From contig NC_092242.1 in the NCBI RefSeq assembly GCF_036320965.1, forward strand, positions 68,085,520 to 68,149,519: a stretch of 64,000 bases of DNA. Reading direction: 5' to 3'. A program made the translations under genes and the position numbers. This document shows, piece by piece, positions 60,575 through 64,000 of this stretch. Under the pieces are notes generated by a model. The model was given only the letters and a program-made list of their open reading frames with translations. It did not search any database and was not told the origin of the DNA. How positions within the stretch are numbered: the stretch's first letter is position 1; each line of letters begins with the position of its first letter. The stretch comes from Panulirus ornatus. Taxonomy: Eukaryota > Arthropoda > Malacostraca > Decapoda > Palinuridae.

Positions 60575-60606
60575 AACACACACAAACACACACACACACA
60601 CACACA
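60575..60606. repeat. imperfect (CA)n microsatellite
   Basis: About 15 CA units with one AAA break. Confidence 0.93.
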
Positions 60607-60609
60607 TGA

Positions 60610-60850
60610 CACTGTTGGGGATAGGGTTGGGGGAGGGAGGGTGTAGTGACGGAGACAGGTTGAGGGGAGGGGGGCACATTGCTGGATATGAGGGTGGGAG
60701 AAGGTGTAGTACTAGTGAGAGGGTGGGGGAGAGGGTGTAATGCTTGGGGAGGCGGGGAGACAAGGTGGGGCAGGAGTTATAGCTATACCGCATGACAGGG
60801 TGGGTGTGTGGGAAGAGGGTACAGCGCATGACAGGGTGGGTGGGGAAAGA
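60610..60850 (+). repeat. G-rich degenerate minisatellite, period about 35-38 bp
   Basis: Diverged units contain GGGTGTAGTG/GGGTGTAATG and GGGGAGGCGGGGAGACAAGG. The clearest pair is GCATGACAGGGTGGGTG at about 60790 and 60827. Clustered G runs on the plus strand could form quadruplexes. The Pro/Ser-rich minus frame is compositional. Confidence 0.7.
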
Positions 60851-60887
60851 TATGGCCGGGGGTGAGGTTTTAGCCCACGGGAAGAGA

Positions 60888-60897
60888 GCGCATGCGC
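60888..60897. promoter_or_regulatory. NRF1-type palindrome
   Basis: GCGCATGCGC is a perfect palindrome and the NRF-1/Ewg consensus core, followed by GCTGCTCCCGTCCCCTC. It lies in a locally GC-rich patch (60855-60970) upstream of the plus-strand exon candidates at 61.98 and 62.68 kb. It could mark a promoter, but a transcript is not shown. Confidence 0.35.
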
Positions 60898-61043
60898 GCT
60901 GCTCCCGTCCCCTCTGACACTAGACATTAGCTGGTCACCGCGCCGTCGCAGCTGACGAGGCGCTCCATTATTCGCCTCATTATCACATCCTCCTCTACTG
61001 ACGCATCCCTCATCCTTACACGGGCCTACCCGCTCCCTCCCTC

Positions 61044-61066
61044 CACGCACGCACGCACGCACGCCT

Positions 61067-61135
<69 letters not shown>
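61044..61135. repeat. compound (CACG)n-(CT)n-(CA)n microsatellite
   Basis: Five CACG/GCAC units, about 26 CT units (61069-61120) and about 7 CA units. Confidence 0.95.
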
Positions 61136-61153
61136 CACTGCCCCCACTCTTTG

Positions 61154-61715
61154 TTTACAGTATACCCTCCACTGTCCCTATTCTCTGTTGACTTCATATA
61201 CCCTGTGGACTCCCTAGTCTTTCTTGAGAGTGTATCATCTACCGCCTCTCCTCGTCACTGACATATTCTCCATTGTTTCTGTTCCTCATCTGAAGCATAC
61301 CGTCTGCTGCCTCTACTCTTTGCTTACAATACACTCTGCGCTGTTCCTCTTCTCTGTTTACAGTTAAGTCTAAGCTGTTCCTTTTCACTGTTTACAGTAT
61401 ACTCTGAGCTGTTCCTCTTCTTTGTTTACAGTATACTCTGCGCTGTTCCTCTTTGTTTACGATATACTCTGAGCTGTTCCTATTCTTTTTTTATACAGTA
61501 TAACCTGCGCTGTCCCTATTCATTGTTTACAGTATAACTTTTGCTGTTTCTATTCACTGTTTATAGTATATCATGCGTTGTTGTTCTTGTCTGTTTGCAG
61601 TATACCCTGCATTGTTCCTATTCTTTGTTCACACAGTATACCCTACGTTTGTTGTTATTCTCAGTGTAGCATATCATTGCTCCTATTCTTTGTTTGATAG
61701 TATAGGCTGTGTCTG
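61154..61715 (+). repeat. 34-bp minisatellite, about 17 copies
   Basis: Consensus TTTACAGTATACTCTGCGCTG then TTCCTATTCTTTG, period 34 (range 30-36). The central copies (61320-61560) are the most alike and both ends are more diverged, as expected for an array homogenised in the middle. Confidence 0.94.
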
Positions 61716-61978
61716 TTGCCATCCTCCGTCGTCAGATATAGCCTACGATTTGAAACAAACAAAACTCGTAATTTTGCTTTTCCCGATGTATTTTTCCCCC
61801 CGACAAATTTTTGAGGTTCTTTGCGTTCGTAATTCCTCTTTTGAATATGTCGCTCTCGTGAACCCAGACCTTTTTCCAGCAACATTTGCTTGCTGCAGGT
61901 GTGTGTGGCTATGGGTCGGCGACAGTTCCTGATGCAGGGTGTGGGTGTGCGTTGGGTTACAGCCCTTCCTTGCTGTAG

Positions 61979-62252
61979 GGTGTGACTGTGGATCACATTC
62001 CCAGCGGCATCACAGAAGAAGTCATCAGCAGCGGCACACCCACGTACTCTCACGGACGCCTGGCTACCTACCATGAGCTCGGGGATATGGTGGAGGCGCT
62101 TCCACAACACAGGCAAACACTCTTCGTTTTTCTTCAGCATAACTACTGTCCTGGACTCATGACAAAAGAGAACTTCACTCACAAGCAAAAAAGTCCCTTA
62201 AAAATAAACGACTGGGTCAGACATCAACACCATCCTCAAGATGTCAATATAT
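61979..62252 (+). CDS. possible internal exon, faint RAD17-like character (hypothetical)
   Basis: A pyrimidine-rich acceptor (AGCCCTTCCTTGCTGTAG) ends at 61978 and ATAT followed by GTAAGA gives a donor at 62253. The 274 bases between are open in one frame, entering in phase 0. The peptide includes VDHIPSGITEEVISSGTPTY, HGRLATYHELGDMVEAL and RQTLFVFLQHNY. The last part, a Val-Glu followed after about 12 residues by an aromatic-Leu-x-x-Asn-Tyr motif, resembles the LHQNY segment after the AAA+ domain of the checkpoint loader RAD17. Only about a quarter of the aligned residues seem shared, from memory, and no Walker motifs are in the window. A 175-codon minus frame (61661-62188) overlaps and is probably its shadow. 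It cannot splice in frame to the exon at 62682. Confidence 0.35.
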
Positions 62253-62681
62253 GTAAGAGATAGCTATACTACTTATATAGCTACATATATATAGAGAGAG
62301 ATAGAGAACACTAACATTAATGCTATACATAGAAATGAAAAACACAGTCACCGTCAGCAATCATTTAGATTAAAAAATAATGTATAAAAACAAATGTTAT
62401 TAACTATCTGGTTCGTGGAACTCTTACATCATCACCACCACCACCTCCAGCAGCAGCACCATCATCATCACCAACACAGAAAACGCCACGCCACCACCAC
62501 CACCACTACCACCACCTGGTGGACAAACCTTGCCTATAGGTTAACAGCAATTACAAATTTAAGACTCCCCTCCTCCTCCTCCTCCTCCACAGTGAGCGAT
62601 GTCGTCAATCGACCCACACTCTACTACAGCGTCACCCACATGCCTCCTCCTCCTCCTCCTCCTCTCCTCCCCCCCTCACAG
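62253..62681. other. intron-like sequence with CAC/CAT/CAG runs
   Basis: 62428-62515 is CAC/CAT/CAG-rich (His/Gln/Thr runs in one frame), and 62566-62590 and 62643-62670 are TCC runs. The last TCC/C tract is the pyrimidine tract of the acceptor at 62681. Confidence 0.5.
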
Positions 62682-62825
62682 CATGCTTCGCCCTCACGCT
62701 GCTACCACCATGGCGACGGCCCCTGTCAAGTCGCTATCGATGAACTTAAACGACGACGACCATTTCCTACGAAGTAGTTACCGACTCCAGCGATTACCAG
62801 GTCAGATCTTAGCCGCCATGAAGGA
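62682..62825 (+). CDS. probable short coding exon, unknown protein (hypothetical)
   Basis: The best exon candidate in the window. A long pyrimidine tract ends in CCCCCCTCACAG at 62681. After it, an ATG at 62683 and a second at 62710 in near-ideal context (CTACCACCATGGCG) share one open frame. The exon ends at AAGGA followed by the perfect donor GTGAGT at 62826. The 144 bases are a multiple of three. From the second ATG the peptide reads MATAPVKSLSMNLNDDDHFL then RSSYRLQRLPGQILAAMK. A weaker donor (CAG-GTCAGA) lies at 62800. As a first coding exon it would be preceded by a 5' UTR exon. No family was recognised; it is rated on splice and start signals alone. Confidence 0.5.
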
Positions 62826-63178
62826 GTGAGTAATGTACACAGGTCACGCGGACGTTCTTCACCTCTTATGGGTCAATAATTAGGCAAGGCACTATGTATA
62901 GTGACACTTACGATCCTTTGCCCCACATGACCTATGACCTCCGATGACTACATGGGTCTTTAGCGAGAAAGTGAGTCGTGTGTAGCGAGGCGCGGGTTAG
63001 TTATCACGGACAGCAAATCATAATGGAGCGGTTCAATACAGAGGTTGTTACTAAGGTGATAACACGAGAATAAAACGGTAGTAACAAAGGTGATCATTAG
63101 TAGCAGCACAGTCATCATCTGGTATTAAAAACCTTGCCAAATGTATTCTAATTCTTATACCCATCATCATATGCTCTT
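62826..63178. other. unique sequence after the exon donor
   Basis: Intron-like if the exon is real. An AAA-GTGAGT string also occurs at 62970. Nothing else seen. Confidence 0.4.
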
Positions 63179-63198
63179 GCATGCATGCATGCATGCAT
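63179..63198. repeat. (GCAT)n run
   Basis: Five GCAT units, self-complementary. Confidence 0.95.
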
Positions 63199-63574
63199 AC
63201 AAGCATGCACGGTCGGCAGAGAAATTCGTCTAATCCAAAGCCAATGTAACCCACACTGTGAGAAAGATTTAATAAAATAACTTGAGATCATTAGTGGGAA
63301 GCGTCAGCGGAAATAACGTATGGTCAGATAATACTTTAAAGAGTCTGTGGGCAAAAGTGGGCGACCGATCACTTGTGTAATCCTGAGCAGTCTGTGCGAG
63401 ATCAAAGGCAGTCACCAAACCTAACAATTAGTCGCCAGATCTGAACGCGAACTCCAGATGTGATGGGCAGCGACAGTTATATGACATGATGGCAAATACA
63501 GAACGCACGACCACCTGTTTTTGAGCGTATGAAGTAAAGCTACTTACTTTTCTTTTCAATCTTTATCTTGTAAG
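63199..63574. other. unique sequence, no gene seen
   Basis: No supported feature. Confidence 0.45.
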
Positions 63575-64000
63575 GTGTTACAATATGTACAAGTCTGCCC
63601 GCAGGACTAAATAAAGGTAAGCAGATTACCTCTTGTCCTCGTACTGCAAGGCGCTAAACGTATTACTTTTACGTGTTAATGGGGCTCACAAGAGCCCCCG
63701 GCTCTTACTGGAACTTTCTTGGGGAAGAAAACTTGTGTGTGTAAACAAAGTTGTCGGTGACATCGAAGCTGAAGCTAAGGAGGAGTTCGAAGTCTCCTTG
63801 ACCCGATCCCGACCATCTGGGAGGACACGACTTGCCCCTTTTTCTCTATGGCACTTGTTCTCCTCTTCCCCCAACACTCTTAAACTTAACACTCAATATT
63901 TCCTCTTCTCTCTTTACATACTCCTTGTCTCTCTTAACTCACCGGTCTTTTCAACCCTTCTTTATACATTACATTAAAAAAAGGCCCTGGCATCGATACA
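63575..64000 (+). other. weak exon-like signals at the right edge
   Basis: A strong pyrimidine tract (CTTTTCTTTTCAATC and TTTATCTTGTAAG) ends at about 63575. A very short frame, VTICTSLPAGLNK, ends at AAAG followed by GTAAGC (donor at about 63617). Further right, the 114-codon frame at 63633-63977 contains VVGDIEAEAKEEFEVSLTRS. None of this joins into a consistent gene model, and the window ends here. Confidence 0.2.

Noticed and set aside
61661..62188. 175-codon minus-strand frame
   Set aside because: It overlaps the end of the 34-base minisatellite and the plus-strand frame at 61979-62252, which has splice signals. No motif; judged a shadow.
62394..62777. His/Gln/Thr/Pro-rich frame upstream of the 62.7-kb exon
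   Set aside because: Made of CAC, CAT, CAG and TCC runs; it ends in a stop inside the exon, in a different frame.

Overview
This window looks like non-coding DNA from a large, repeat-rich arthropod genome, most probably a decapod crustacean. Three things point there. (1) A TTAGG-type telomeric motif sits inside the window (35991-36025). (2) Microsatellites are extremely dense: adding up the arrays listed here gives about 4.4 kb, roughly 7% of the window, mostly (GA/CT)n, (CA/TG)n and (TA)n. (3) Two interspersed repeat families and a non-LTR retrotransposon fragment match, from memory, repeats common in decapod assemblies. No complete gene, rRNA, bona fide tRNA, viral gene or CRISPR array is visible. 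Most long open frames are translations of microsatellites or minisatellites.

Layout. 0-13 kb: sparse unique sequence broken by GA, CA and TA arrays, one truncated LINE 3' end (6295-6406), a degenerate minisatellite (8.45-9.1 kb) and a cluster of small hairpins beside a tRNA-like repeat (12.08-12.24 kb). 13-30 kb: a 20-bp minisatellite, a possible minus-strand exon (14984-15200), a tRNA-derived SINE (17.7 kb) and a family-B short element inside a TA tract (26.3 kb). 30-42 kb: the main minisatellite zone, with units of about 59, 31, 14, 25, 30 and 21 bp, the TTAGG block, and a possible minus-strand exon encoding the start of a type II membrane protein (34.4-34.7 kb). 42-57 kb: compound CT arrays, two more copies of the 17.7-kb SINE, two 3' pieces of a non-LTR retrotransposon (51.4-51.8 kb minus; 53.7-54.2 kb plus), a second 21-bp minisatellite related to one at 40.6 kb, another SINE and a second family-B element (56.4-56.6 kb). 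57-64 kb: the most gene-like part, all plus strand: a two-membrane-segment open frame with a good splice donor (58.2 kb), a 34-bp minisatellite (61.15-61.72 kb), an open frame bounded by splice signals with faint RAD17-like character (61.98 kb), and a 144-bp exon candidate with good acceptor, start context and donor (62682-62825).

How it fits together. The sequence reads as intergenic or deep intronic DNA with perhaps a few isolated exons whose partners lie outside the window or are not recognisable. The clearest biology is repeat biology: LINE and SINE 3' ends embedded in TA arrays, a shared 3' tail between the LINE and the short family-B element, and many degenerate minisatellites with periods of 14-60 bp. 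I found no convincing new multi-gene system. All exon calls are predictions from reading frame and splice signals only.
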